Source: Streptomyces nitrosporeus
GTDB taxonomy: Bacteria; Actinomycetota; Actinomycetes; Streptomycetales; Streptomycetaceae
Direction of reading: 5' to 3'
Assembly: GCF_008704555.1 (NCBI RefSeq)
Contig: NZ_CP023702.1
Span: 3,224,001 to 3,288,000 of the forward strand
DNA length: 64,000 nucleotides
The notes under the pieces were generated by a model. The model saw nothing but the letters and a program-made list of their open reading frames with translations, made no database searches and had not been told where the DNA came from. A program made the translations under genes and the position numbers. The stretch's first letter is position 1, and every line of letters begins with the position of its first letter. Below, piece after piece: positions 37,342 through 46,119 of this stretch.

Positions 37342-37953
37342 ATGTCTGCAGCAGCAGTCGAGCACCCCTGTGACGATGGGCCGGAACCTCTGCTCGTGAC
37401 GGCCGGCAGCCTCACCGAGCGGCTTCCGGGTTATCGCGTCGAGATCATCGGAGGCGTCATCACCGTGGCCCCACCCCAGGACGGCCCGCACGCCGACGCA
37501 CTGACCACACTCATGATCCCCTTCCTGGCCGCAGGGCTCCATGGCAAGGAGACCAGGATCCTCCAGGGCGTCGGCCTGTGGCTGCCCGGCGGACCCGAGG
37601 ACTTCGCGATCCCCGACTTCTCGGTGGTCGACGCCGACTACAGCACGCACCTGGTCGAGTACAGCTGCTACGACCCGGCCGTCTTCCGCCTCGTGCTGGA
37701 GGTGACCTCCAGCAACTACAGGAACGACCTGCGCAACAAGGCCGCCGCGTACGCCGAGGCCAAGGTGCCCGTCTACGTGATCGTCGACCGCAGGCACGGG
37801 CGGGTGCACGTCCTCACCGAGCCCACCGGCTGCGGCTACGACAGCCACGAGGTCCACTCCCCCGGGCAGACCGTCACCCTGCCCGGGTCCGTCGGCGCCG
37901 AGGTGACGCTGGACGTGGCGGAGCTGGTGGAGGCCGGACGCCCCCGGGGGTGA
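37342..37953 (+). CDS. Uma2-family (DUF820) PD-(D/E)xK nuclease-like protein
   Basis: 203 residues. Uma2 fold with YRVEIIGGVITVAPP near 31, IPDFSVVDADYSTHLVEY near 92, LVLEVTSSNYRNDLRNKAAA near 117 and YAEAKVPVYVIVDRRHGRV. The conserved PD, EVxS and K residues of the nuclease-like core are visible. Very common in Streptomyces, usually as single genes; biological role unknown. Confidence 0.88.
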   Translation: MSAAAVEHPCDDGPEPLLVTAGSLTERLPGYRVEIIGGVITVAPPQDGPHADALTTLMIPFLAAGLHGKETRILQGVGLWLPGGPEDFAIPDFSVVDADYSTHLVEYSCYDPAVFRLVLEVTSSNYRNDLRNKAAAYAEAKVPVYVIVDRRHGRVHVLTEPTGCGYDSHEVHSPGQTVTLPGSVGAEVTLDVAELVEAGRPRG

Positions 37954-37971
37954 CACGGTGCCCGTTCGGTG

Positions 37972-38640
37972 TCACCCGGCGGCCGGTTTGCGGGCCATCA
38001 GGTACGCCTGCGGGGTCTTCTCGGGGAAGGGTCCTTCGCCGTCCCGCTCCCGCAGGAGCGTGGCCCGCAGCTCCAGCCCGGCCCCGGTCAGCAGGGCCGC
38101 CAGCGCTTCGGGGCGGCGGCGATGGAAGTCCAGCGAGACCCGGTGGCCGCCGGCCTCGGTCAGGTGCAGCGCCTCCTCACCCACCTGGAAGCCCAGCAGG
38201 AGGTGGCCGCCCGGGGTGAGCACCCGGAGGAACTCCGCGAACACCTCCGGGAGCCGCTCGTCCGGGACGTGGATGACCGAGTACCAGGCCAGCAGCCCGC
38301 CGAGCGCGTCGTCCGGGAGGTCCAGGGCGAGCATCGAGCCCTCTTCGAACCGCAGGTGGGGGTAGCGGCTTCGGGCCTGTGCCAGCATCCCGGGCGAGAG
38401 GTCGATGCCGAACACGTCGGCACCCAGCCCGTGCAGGTACGCCGTCACCCGGCCCGTGCCGCAGCCGACGTCGGCGACCGGGCGTCCGCCGCCGTCCGAC
38501 GCGGCGAGTTCGGCGAAGGCCGCGAGCACATGCCGTTCGAGCGGCTTGGCGTTCAACTCGTCCTGGAAGAGCTCGGCGTAGAAGCCGGCGAAGGCGTCGT
38601 ACGAAGTCCGGGTGGTGTGCAGGAAGTCAGGTTCGGTCAC
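37972..38640 (-). CDS. Class I SAM-dependent methyltransferase
   Basis: 222 residues, GTG 38640. SAM-binding motif I VADVGCGTGRVTAYLHGLG (about 57), motif II GIDLSPGMLAQARSRYP and post-motif LLAWYSVIHVPDERLPEVF are typical of the Methyltransf_11/25 group. Substrate not predictable. It is convergent with the Uma2 gene, 19 bp apart. Confidence 0.88.
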   Translation of the reverse strand: MTEPDFLHTTRTSYDAFAGFYAELFQDELNAKPLERHVLAAFAELAASDGGGRPVADVGCGTGRVTAYLHGLGADVFGIDLSPGMLAQARSRYPHLRFEEGSMLALDLPDDALGGLLAWYSVIHVPDERLPEVFAEFLRVLTPGGHLLLGFQVGEEALHLTEAGGHRVSLDFHRRRPEALAALLTGAGLELRATLLRERDGEGPFPEKTPQAYLMARKPAAG

Positions 38641-38685
38641 GGTCGGGCAGCTTAAGGGACAGCCCTTGGCCGGGAACGGGCCTGC

Positions 38686-39291
38686 TCACAGCCCGTTCCC
38701 GTTTCCGCATCCACGCACCTCGTCCTCCCGCCGCGTGCCGGACGGGTGCAGGACGTACCGCACCTCGCCGTCCTGCCGCACCTCCGTGGGAGCCAGCCCC
38801 GCCGCGGCGGCGACCGCGGCGGACGCCGCGTGATCCGGGTGGATGTGGGCGACCACGGTCCGGATCCCGTACCGGTCCGCCAGGTGTCCGGCCAGTCCGG
38901 CCGCGGCCTCCTTGGCGTACCCCCGGCCCTGCCACTCCGTCCCCAGCACCCAGGCCACCTCGGCCCGGGGACCCCGCACGGTCGCCTGGACGTAACCCGC
39001 CAGACGGCCGTCCTCACGGATCCGCAGCACCCAGTTCCACCACCGTTCGGCGGGGTCGGACGGGCCGGCGCACTGCCGCTCGTACCGGGCGCGCAGGGAC
39101 ACCGCGTCCTCGGGGGCGCCTCCCGTGTACGCGTACAGAGCGGGGCCGGCGAGCACGCCCGCCATCTCGTCGGCGTGCGCGGGATCCAGCGGTACGGCGT
39201 CGAGGCGGCGGGTGGCGAAGGGCGCGGGCCGGTGGGGTGCGGACCGGTGGGCCTGAGGCCGGTGGGTCTGAGGTCGGTGGGGTGCCGTCAT
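38686..39291 (-). CDS. GNAT-family N-acetyltransferase
   Basis: 201 residues, ATG 39291. GNAT core with WWNWVLRIREDGRLAGYVQA, AEVAWVLGTEWQGRGYAKEA (the acetyl-CoA-binding V-x-G-x-x-xxGxG/A motif) and HIHPDHAASAAVAAAAGL. The first 24 residues are a His/Arg/Pro/Gln repeat encoded by short DNA repeats at the 5' end and are unlikely to belong to the fold. Ser/Ala-type protein or small-molecule acetylation is possible. Confidence 0.85.
   Translation of the reverse strand: MTAPHRPQTHRPQAHRSAPHRPAPFATRRLDAVPLDPAHADEMAGVLAGPALYAYTGGAPEDAVSLRARYERQCAGPSDPAERWWNWVLRIREDGRLAGYVQATVRGPRAEVAWVLGTEWQGRGYAKEAAAGLAGHLADRYGIRTVVAHIHPDHAASAAVAAAAGLAPTEVRQDGEVRYVLHPSGTRREDEVRGCGNGNGL
39236..39283. repeat. 14-bp tandem repeats inside the GNAT 5' end
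   Basis: Three imperfect units of CCGGTGGGTCTGAGG type encode the repetitive HRPQ N-terminus. Confidence 0.65.
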
Positions 39292-39377
39292 GATCTGCGG
39301 ACCTTACACCGGGGCCAGGGCAGGAGAACACGAAATAAAACCATGACAAATATGCCCATACACACCTTTCATGCACC

Positions 39378-39788
39378 ATGGGAGATATGGAGACGATCCG
39401 TGAGCTGGAGCCGTTCGTGAAGCAGTACACCGTCCTGCTCAGCAGCCGCAGGCCGGACGGATCGGCCGCCCGTACGCCCGTGAGCATCGCCGTCGAGGGC
39501 GACCACGCCTATATCCGTACGTTCTCCTCGGCCTGGAAGGTCGACCGGATGCGCAACCACCCGGTCGTGGAGATCGCTCCGTGTACCGTGCGAGGCGCCC
39601 CGACCGGCCCGCCGGTGAAGGCATGGGCGCGGCTGCTGCCGCCGGGGTCGAAGGAGAACACCCACGCCTCCCGGGCGCTGTCGCGGAAGTACCCCGCGCT
39701 CCAGGGCGTGGCCGTCCCCCTCACCCACCGCCTGAAGCGCGACCGCACCCTGCACTACGAGCTGCGGCCGATCGGCACGGAGGACTGA
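39378..39788 (+). CDS. PPOX-class (F420/FMN split-barrel) flavoprotein
   Basis: 136 residues from ATG 39378; ATG 39387 with GGGAG upstream is an alternative. Split-barrel fold of the PPOX/F420-dependent family: YTVLLSSRRPDGSAARTPVS, AYIRTFSSAWKVDRMRNHPV and VEIAPCTVRGAPTG. Actinobacterial members of this size bind F420 or FMN and reduce small molecules or biliverdin. Stand-alone gene. Confidence 0.85.
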   Translation: MGDMETIRELEPFVKQYTVLLSSRRPDGSAARTPVSIAVEGDHAYIRTFSSAWKVDRMRNHPVVEIAPCTVRGAPTGPPVKAWARLLPPGSKENTHASRALSRKYPALQGVAVPLTHRLKRDRTLHYELRPIGTED

Positions 39789-39850
39789 CCGGCGCGGAGG
39801 ACCGACGGCGCGGAGGACCGACGGCACGGAGGACCGACGGCACGGAGGGC
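39775..39850. repeat. 16-bp tandem repeats after the PPOX gene
   Basis: Four or five copies of CGGAGGACCGACGGCA-like units; the first overlaps the stop codon. Confidence 0.8.
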
Positions 39851-39921
39851 CGGCCCGCGCATAGGGCCGTGACCGGCACGGAGGGCCGGGAGACGCCCGG
39901 CGCCGGGCCCGTCCGCCCGGT

Positions 39922-40941
39922 TCACCCCCCGTCGCCGCGCCTGCGCCGCTTGAGGCCGAAGACGGCCAGCAGGACGACGCCGAGCAGCACCGCGCCCCCG
40001 GTCACGGTGCCCTTCTCCGCCCCGCCGCCGTCGCCCGCCGTACCCCGCTCCCCGTCCTTCGAGGCGCCCCCGGCCCGGCCCTCGCCGTCCCCGCCTCCGT
40101 TGCCGTCCGCGGCGGTGGCTTCCACCCGTACGACATCGCTCCGCTTCCCCTCGGAGCCGAACATCATCGCCGTGCCGTCCGCCGTGTAGGTCACCGACTC
40201 GGACTGCCCCTGGAGCGGGGCGCTCACCGCGTGGTCCGCGCCCAGCCTGCCGTCCGCGAACTCGTACCCCCGGGCGCTGAAGTACGAGCGCAGCACCAGG
40301 TGTTCACCGTCGGGCGAGAAGGCCCCGTCCGTCACCCACGGCACCTCCCCCACCCGTGTGAAGACGTTGGCGCCGCCCGTGGACAGCTTCGCCGGGCCTT
40401 CGTAGAGTCCGCCGCCGTCCTCGTTCTTCGACGCGATGTAGACCCGGCCCGTCTTCGGGTGGACCATCAGCGCCTCGGCGTTGCGGGCGCCGTCGGCGTA
40501 CTTCACGTCGAACTGGGTGGCCTGGACGGTGGCGTCCGCGAGCCGCTCCGGCTCGGGGAAGCGGTAGATCCAGACGTGGTCCCAGGAGCCGTCGAGGTTG
40601 TCGCCGATGTCCCCGACGTACAGGTTCCCGTCCGGGCCGAGCGAGATCGCCTCCACGTCACGCGGTGCGCCGACCCCGCGCATGGTGATCGTCGCGACGG
40701 TCTTCCCCGTCCGCGAGTCGACGGCGAACACGTACGGGCCGTCGTCGCTGTCGTTGTGCGTCCAGTAGACGCCCGGGTGGATGCGGCTGGCCGCGAGGCC
40801 GCTGGACTCGGTGATCCGGGGGTCCTCGATCGTGAAGCTCCGGTCCGCCGCGTCACCGTCGTCCGCCACGGCGGGGGTGGCCGCCCCCGCGCAGGACAAC
40901 AGCAGGGCGGCGACGGCGGAAACGGTGCGCGGCGATCTCAT
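39922..40941 (-). CDS. Secreted, membrane-anchored beta-propeller-like protein
   Basis: 339 residues, ATG 40941. A signal peptide (SAVAALLLSCAGAATPAVA) is followed by a propeller-like domain with HNDSDDGPYVFAVDSRTGKT, DVEAISLGPDGNLYVGDIGD, HPKTGRVYIASKNEDGG and WVTDGAFSPDGEHLVLRSYF. A Gly/Asp linker then leads to a C-terminal transmembrane helix and an RRRRGD tail without LPxTG. It probably sits on the outer face of the membrane. Enzymatic role unknown; some relatives are annotated as esterase-like or phytase-like. Confidence 0.75.
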   Translation of the reverse strand: MRSPRTVSAVAALLLSCAGAATPAVADDGDAADRSFTIEDPRITESSGLAASRIHPGVYWTHNDSDDGPYVFAVDSRTGKTVATITMRGVGAPRDVEAISLGPDGNLYVGDIGDNLDGSWDHVWIYRFPEPERLADATVQATQFDVKYADGARNAEALMVHPKTGRVYIASKNEDGGGLYEGPAKLSTGGANVFTRVGEVPWVTDGAFSPDGEHLVLRSYFSARGYEFADGRLGADHAVSAPLQGQSESVTYTADGTAMMFGSEGKRSDVVRVEATAADGNGGGDGEGRAGGASKDGERGTAGDGGGAEKGTVTGGAVLLGVVLLAVFGLKRRRRGDGG

Positions 40942-40999
40942 GACACAAGTGTCCACTGTCACGTACCGGCGCGTAGCGGGGATCCGCCATGATGTGGCC

Positions 41000-41719
41000 A
41001 TGCGTTTTCTCTTCGTCGGCGACTCCATGACCATAGGCAGGGCCGGCGACTTCACCTGGCGCTACCGCATGTGGCAGCACCTCGGAGCGACCCTCGGTGA
41101 CGGCGCCTACACGATCACCGGTCCGCGCACCGGGCTGTACGACACCGAGGCCGCGGCCCCGCTCTCCGACGCGTACGCCGACCCGTCCTTCCCCGCGAAC
41201 GCCCGCCGGCACCTGGCCGGCTGGGGCGAGGGCTGGATGCACATGGCGCCGGTCATCGCCGACACCGTCGCGGCGGCCCGCGCGGACGTCCTGCTGGTCT
41301 CGCTGGGCCTGATCGACCTCGGTTTCTACACCGACAGCGGGCAGACCGCCCAGAACGCACGGGCGTTCATCACCGCCGCCCGCACGGCGAACCCGCACGT
41401 CAGGATGGTCCTGCTCCCCGTCATCCCGAACATACGGGCAGAGTCCGACGCCCCCTTCGCGGCTGAGTGCGAGCGCTTCAACGCGCTGCTCGGCCAGGCG
41501 GTCACCGACCTCTCCACCCCGGCCTCCCCGCTCGTCCTCACCGGCCGCCCCGAGGGCTACGACATCCACACGGACACCTACGACGGGACCCACCCCGGCC
41601 CTTCCGGCGAGCACCGGCTGGCCGGCGCCTTCGCGGACGCGATGCACCGGGCCTGGTCCCTCGGCGGCCCGTACGCCCCCGCCACCGCCCCCGCTCCCGC
41701 CCTGGCCGCCGCCTCCTGA
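41000..41719 (+). CDS. SGNH/GDSL hydrolase
   Basis: 239 residues, ATG 41000, divergent from the propeller gene by 58 bp. Block I FVGDSMTIG holds the catalytic Ser (about 9). A further block is LLVSLGLIDLGFYTDSG, and the Asp-x-x-His dyad lies in DGTHPGPSGEHRLAGA (near 200). No signal peptide, so probably cytosolic. Esterase or lipase activity expected; substrate unknown. Confidence 0.87.
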   Translation: MRFLFVGDSMTIGRAGDFTWRYRMWQHLGATLGDGAYTITGPRTGLYDTEAAAPLSDAYADPSFPANARRHLAGWGEGWMHMAPVIADTVAAARADVLLVSLGLIDLGFYTDSGQTAQNARAFITAARTANPHVRMVLLPVIPNIRAESDAPFAAECERFNALLGQAVTDLSTPASPLVLTGRPEGYDIHTDTYDGTHPGPSGEHRLAGAFADAMHRAWSLGGPYAPATAPAPALAAAS

Positions 41720-41807
41720 GCCCGGACGGGGCAGGGCCCCGGAACCGGAGCGGGCGGGCGGAACGTCACCGCAGGGAACGGGTCAGGCGAGAAGGACCGG
41801 GCGGACG

Positions 41808-42836
41808 ATGAGGCAGACGGCGGGCACGGGCGACGGGGCGGCCCCGGACAGCGACAGCGGCAACAGCGGCAGCGGCGACCACAGCGGTGCGTCCGGTGGC
41901 CGTCGAGGGGGCCGGTGGTCCCGGGGGCGGGTGCCGGCGGGGCTGTCCGTGGTGGTGGCGCTGCTCCTCGCCCTCCACCGGTTCGTCCCCAACACCCCGG
42001 GCCGCGTGGGCAGTCTGCTCGAAACCTTCCTGCCGTGGCTGGGGCTGGCGGTCCCGCTGCTGCTCGTCCTGGCCGCCGTACGCCGTTCGTACACCGCGCT
42101 GGCCGCGTCCCTGGCTCCGGCCGTCGTCTGGCTCGTCCTCTTCGGCGGGCTGCTGCCCCCGGGCGGGCCCGGCGAGGGCGGCCACGACCTCACCGCTCTC
42201 CAGCACAACGTCAGCGACGTGAACCCCGACCCCCAGGGCACCGCGGCCCGGCTCCTGGACGCCGGGGCCGACATCATCGCCCTGGAGGAGCTTTCCCCCG
42301 CCGTCCTCCCGGCGTTCCGGAGCACCCTGGCGGCCGACTACCCGCACCACGCCGCACAGGGCACGGTGGGCCTCTGGTCGAAGTTCCCCCTGTCCGGCGT
42401 GCGCAAGGTCGACATCAAGCCGGAGGCGGTCGGGGAGGGCTGGGACCGCGGCCTGCGGGCGACCGCGCACACCCCCCGGGGCGAGATAGCCGTCTACGTC
42501 GCCCACCTGCCGTCCATCCGGCTGGGCGTGGGCGGGCTGAAGTCCGAGTGGCGGGACGAGAGTTCCGTCCTGCTCGGCGAGGCAATCGCCGCCGAACCCC
42601 TCGACCGGGTGATCCTGCTCGGCGACCTCAACAGCACCCTGGACGACCGGGGCCTGCGCCCGGTCACCACCCGGATGAGCACCCCCGACACGGACTTCGC
42701 CTTCAGCTGGCCCGCGAAGCTCCCCGTGGCCCGGATCGACCAGATCCTGACCCGCTCGGCCCGGGTCACCTCCCTCTGGACGCTCCCGGCGACGGACAGC
42801 GACCACCTTCCGGTCGCGGCCCGCATCAGGTTCTGA
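41808..42836 (+). CDS. Membrane-anchored endonuclease/exonuclease/phosphatase-family protein, VanJ-like
   Basis: 342 residues. A Ser/Gly-rich N-terminus is followed by three transmembrane helices (about 45-115). The C-terminal EEP domain has LQHNVSDVNP, DIIALEELSP, YVAHLPSIRLG, LLGDLNSTLDD and SDHLPVAARIRF. The layout and size match VanJ of S. coelicolor, a membrane phosphatase acting on undecaprenyl pyrophosphate and giving teicoplanin resistance. It could therefore recycle a polyprenyl carrier outside the membrane. Not linked to van genes here, so the resistance role is inferred only by family. Confidence 0.82.
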   Translation: MRQTAGTGDGAAPDSDSGNSGSGDHSGASGGRRGGRWSRGRVPAGLSVVVALLLALHRFVPNTPGRVGSLLETFLPWLGLAVPLLLVLAAVRRSYTALAASLAPAVVWLVLFGGLLPPGGPGEGGHDLTALQHNVSDVNPDPQGTAARLLDAGADIIALEELSPAVLPAFRSTLAADYPHHAAQGTVGLWSKFPLSGVRKVDIKPEAVGEGWDRGLRATAHTPRGEIAVYVAHLPSIRLGVGGLKSEWRDESSVLLGEAIAAEPLDRVILLGDLNSTLDDRGLRPVTTRMSTPDTDFAFSWPAKLPVARIDQILTRSARVTSLWTLPATDSDHLPVAARIRF

Positions 42837-42999
42837 GACGGCCGGCCCTGTGGTCCCGGTCCGCTTCTCCCGGCCTCCCGGGCATGCGAGACATACGATG
42901 TCCGGCATGCGCAGATGAGTGAACGGCGCACCAAGGCGCATACAATAGAATGCTTTTGACCTGTTTCATCCCTTTAATTCGATTGACATCGAGGAAGGG

Positions 43000-44115
43000 A
43001 TGTCGGATGTTCGGCCGAGACCCACCGATGCGCCACAGGACCGGGGAGACGGCACGCAGATGGTTTCCGGAGGCATGGACCCGAAGCCGGGACGCGGGAG
43101 GCACCCGGCTCCCGGGAAGAGCGTCTCGGAGCAGTTCCACACCGCGGGGCGGATCAAGGACCTGGGGAAGTCGGTGCAGTTCAGCTGGCCCGGGGTGTAT
43201 TTCGAGGGTCGCTTCCGCGGAACCGGCCTCGGGGTGGTGCTCGACTGCGCGGCCGCCGACTACGACGTCCAGGTCGACGGGGCCACCGTCGCCACCCTGG
43301 TCACACCCGGCGACACCACGCACTGGATCAACGGCCTGCGGGACGGCGAGCACACGGTCCGGGTCGTCAAGCGCAATGAGACCCCGGGGGACACCAGCAC
43401 GTTCAAAGGCTTCGTCGCCGCGCCCGGGGGCGCCGTACTGGGCAAACCGGCCCCCCGGGACCGCCAGATCGAGTTCATCGGGGACTCCATCACGGTGGGA
43501 TACGGAAATGTCTCGGGCACCCGCGACTGTGATCCGGAGCAGGTCAGGCGGAACACCCACACCGACGTGAGCCACGGCGCCCTCACCGCCCGGATGCTGG
43601 ACGCCGATTACCAGATCAACGGCTTCTCCGGCCTCGGCATGGTGCGCAACGTCGCCGGTATCACCCCGGACGTCACCTACCGGACCTACTACGACCGCGC
43701 CCTGCTGAACGTGGACGGCGACGTCTGGCGGAACCCGGGGACGTGGCGCCCCCAGATCGTGGTGGTCAACCTCGGCGCCAACGACTTCTCCGACCTCACC
43801 CCCGGTGAACCGTGGACGCCCGACAGCCTCGCGGCCGCCTACCGCACCGCCTACGGCGAGTTCCTCCAGGAGCTGCGGGCCCGCTACGGTGACGGCACCG
43901 CCCTCGTGGCCGTCGGTTTCGACAGGAACACCGAGTACGTGCGGCAGGTGGTCGAGGCACGCAACGCCGCCGGCGACAACGGGGTCCACTACTGGTTCCT
44001 CGATCAGTCGGGCCTGGACTTCCTCGGATGCGACCAGCACACCTCGGCTCACGACGACCGGGTGATAGCCGGCCGGCTCGCCCCGTTCCTCAGCGGTCTG
44101 CCGACAGGATGGTGA
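43000..44115 (+). CDS. Two-domain SGNH esterase (carbohydrate esterase family 2-like)
   Basis: 371 residues from ATG 43000 with AGGAAGGG just upstream. The N-terminal jelly-roll (about 40-145: HTAGRIKDLGKSVQFSWPGV, TGLGVVLDCAAADYDVQVDG) precedes an SGNH domain with IEFIGDSITVGYGN (catalytic Ser near 165), VVNLGANDFS and a DxxH-like DQHTSAHDDRV segment. CE2 enzymes deacetylate plant polysaccharides or peptidoglycan-like glycans and are normally secreted, but no signal peptide is visible here. The upstream 60 bp are strikingly AT-rich, with a TACAAT box at 42,941. Confidence 0.85.
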   Translation: MSDVRPRPTDAPQDRGDGTQMVSGGMDPKPGRGRHPAPGKSVSEQFHTAGRIKDLGKSVQFSWPGVYFEGRFRGTGLGVVLDCAAADYDVQVDGATVATLVTPGDTTHWINGLRDGEHTVRVVKRNETPGDTSTFKGFVAAPGGAVLGKPAPRDRQIEFIGDSITVGYGNVSGTRDCDPEQVRRNTHTDVSHGALTARMLDADYQINGFSGLGMVRNVAGITPDVTYRTYYDRALLNVDGDVWRNPGTWRPQIVVVNLGANDFSDLTPGEPWTPDSLAAAYRTAYGEFLQELRARYGDGTALVAVGFDRNTEYVRQVVEARNAAGDNGVHYWFLDQSGLDFLGCDQHTSAHDDRVIAGRLAPFLSGLPTGW

Positions 44116-44273
44116 GGGGCACGACCGCCCGCGGGCCGGGCCGGGGACCGCTGCCCCCGGCGTCGGGTCCGGCCGCAGGCCGAGGGGCTGGTCCCGTAGC
44201 CGTACCGATCGCCGCCGCCGGCGTCCCGGGTCCTGTTGTAGGGCGTGTGCCGTTCGGAACATACAGTGAGCCG

Positions 44274-44981
44274 ATGACGGTCAACGGGGTGGGAGCAGCG
44301 ACGCGGGCCGGTGTCGAGGGGGTACGGAACTTCCGGGACGCCGGCGGACCGGGGGCATTGCCGCCCGGCGTCCTCTACCGGTCCGGCACGCTGCACGCGA
44401 TGTCGGCGAAGGGGGCACATGAGCTGGAGAGCCTCGGGGTGCGTACGGTCATCGACCTGCGCAGCCGCCCCGAGGTCACCGAGCGGCCGGATTCCCTGCA
44501 CGGGACGGCGATCAGGTGCCTGCACGTCCCGGTCTTCACCGAACAGCGGTGGCCACGGGAGCAGATGGAGCTCTACCCGTCGATGGCCGAGCGTTCCGGA
44601 CGTGCGGTGCTGGCGGTACTACGACACCTGCGTACCGAGGACAAGGGGCCGGTGCTCGTCCACTGTGCGTCGGGGAAGGACAGGACCGGCGTCGTGATCG
44701 CCCTCGTGCAGACGCTGTTCGGGGCGTCCGAGGCGGAGGTGGCCGCGGACTTCGTGCGTTCCAACGCCGAGCTGGGTCTGCCCGTCGCGCGGCCGTCGGG
44801 CCCACGGGGGCACAACACCCTGCCGGTCGCGGCGGAACACCTGCGCCGCGCGCTCCTGTGGGTCCGCAGCCACCACGGCTCCGTGCCCGCCTACCTCCGG
44901 ACCCAGGGCGCCACGGAGGAAGACCTCTCCGTACTGCCCGGGAGAGCGTCAGCGATCCGTCCGCCTGCCGCTCCCGCATGA
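44274..44981 (+). CDS. Tyrosine-protein phosphatase, dual-specificity/PtpB-like
   Basis: 235 residues. ATG 44274 lies 6 nt after TACAGT, suggesting a leaderless mRNA. N-terminal GVRNFRDAGG, then LGVRTVIDLRSRPEVTERPD and the P-loop VLVHCASGKDRTGVVIAL (C-x5-R with Cys near 142), and a DxxR pair. This matches Y_phosphatase3/MptpB-like enzymes, which dephosphorylate phosphotyrosine or phosphoinositides. Stand-alone gene. Confidence 0.9.
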   Translation: MTVNGVGAATRAGVEGVRNFRDAGGPGALPPGVLYRSGTLHAMSAKGAHELESLGVRTVIDLRSRPEVTERPDSLHGTAIRCLHVPVFTEQRWPREQMELYPSMAERSGRAVLAVLRHLRTEDKGPVLVHCASGKDRTGVVIALVQTLFGASEAEVAADFVRSNAELGLPVARPSGPRGHNTLPVAAEHLRRALLWVRSHHGSVPAYLRTQGATEEDLSVLPGRASAIRPPAAPA

Positions 44982-45114
44982 CCCCCACCGCTCGTCGGAG
45001 AGACACGCTCCAGGCCGTTTCGCGCGGGCCGCGCCCTGCCGCACGCCGGGTACGTGGCGGTGCGGAGATCCCGCGTCCCCGGGCCGGCCGCCGGGGCTGG
45101 CTAAGGTGGCCGCC

Positions 45115-45936
45115 ATGAGCGATCCCCCTGGGCCTCAGGCCGTACCGCCGGTGCTCCTCGCCGCAGGGGTCGGTGACTGGTCGCCCGTCACCGCAGGCGA
45201 GTCGGGAGCGGCTGTCTTCCGCAGCGCGGACGCCACCCGGTATGCCAAGTGCGTGTCCGCTGCGGACGCGGCCGGTCTGGAGGCCGAGCGCGACCGGGTC
45301 GCCTGGCTGAACGATCAGGGTGTGCCCGGTCCCCGCGTGCTCGACTGGCGTTCCGGTGACGCCGGCGCATGCCTGATGACCAGCGCCGTCCTTGGCATAC
45401 CCGCTGACCAGGTGCCCGCCGAGGACCTGTGGGCCGCCTGGGGGCCCATCGCGGACGCGGTGCGCCGGCTGCACGGCATCCCCATGCCGCGGTGCCCGTT
45501 CCGCCGGGACCTGGACGCCATGGTCGCCCTGGCGCGCGACGTCGTCGCCCGCGACGCCGTCAACCCGGAGTTCCTCCCCGTCGAGCAGGAGCACACGCCC
45601 GCTCCGGAGCTGCTGGACCGCCTCACCCGGCAGGTCCCACGGCGGCGGGAGCAGGAGGCCGCCGACACGGTCGTCTGCCACGGGGACCTGTGCCTGCCCA
45701 ACATCATCCTCGATCCGCGGACCCTGGACGTGTCGGGCTTCATCGACCTGGGCCGCCTCGGCCTGGCCGACCGCTACGCGGACCTGGCGCTCCTGCTCGC
45801 CAACGCACGGGAGACATGGCCGGACGAGGAACGGGGACGGGCCGCGGACACGGCGTTCGCCGAGGGGTACGGAATCACCCTGGACCACGACCGCCTCCGG
45901 TTCTACCTCCATCTCGACCCGCTCACCTGGGGCTGA
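45115..45936 (+). CDS. Aminoglycoside O-phosphotransferase, APH(3'')/APH(3')-like
   Basis: 273 residues, ATG 45115, 7 nt after TAAGGT, probably leaderless. APH fold: TAGESGAAVFRSADATRYAK (P-loop-like), EAERDRVAWLNDQGVPGPRV, Brenner motif VVCHGDLCLPNIILDP with catalytic Asp (near 198) and GFIDLGRLGLADRYADLALL with the Mg-binding DxGR. The N-x-x-L-D and GRxGxADR segments fit streptomycin 3''- or neomycin-type 3'-phosphotransferases. It would inactivate aminoglycosides using ATP. No biosynthetic genes nearby, so it is probably self-standing intrinsic resistance. Confidence 0.88.
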   Translation: MSDPPGPQAVPPVLLAAGVGDWSPVTAGESGAAVFRSADATRYAKCVSAADAAGLEAERDRVAWLNDQGVPGPRVLDWRSGDAGACLMTSAVLGIPADQVPAEDLWAAWGPIADAVRRLHGIPMPRCPFRRDLDAMVALARDVVARDAVNPEFLPVEQEHTPAPELLDRLTRQVPRRREQEAADTVVCHGDLCLPNIILDPRTLDVSGFIDLGRLGLADRYADLALLLANARETWPDEERGRAADTAFAEGYGITLDHDRLRFYLHLDPLTWG

Positions 45937-46012
45937 CCGAACGCGCGGGGACCGCCGGGCGGACCGGGGGAAAACGCCGGCGGCGCGACCCGGCCACCCA
46001 GGCGGCCCCGAA

Positions 46013-46075
46013 TGGTCCCGGGCGGTCCCGGATAGGTCCCGGGCGGTCTCAGCCGGTCCCGCGCGGTCCGCCGCC
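46013..46075. repeat. GGTCCCGGGCGGT direct repeats
   Basis: Three imperfect units of about 20 bp between convergent genes. Confidence 0.65.
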
Positions 46076-46119
46076 CGTGGCGACAAGCGCGGATACGTCT
46101 CCCCCGGACGAAGGGCCGT

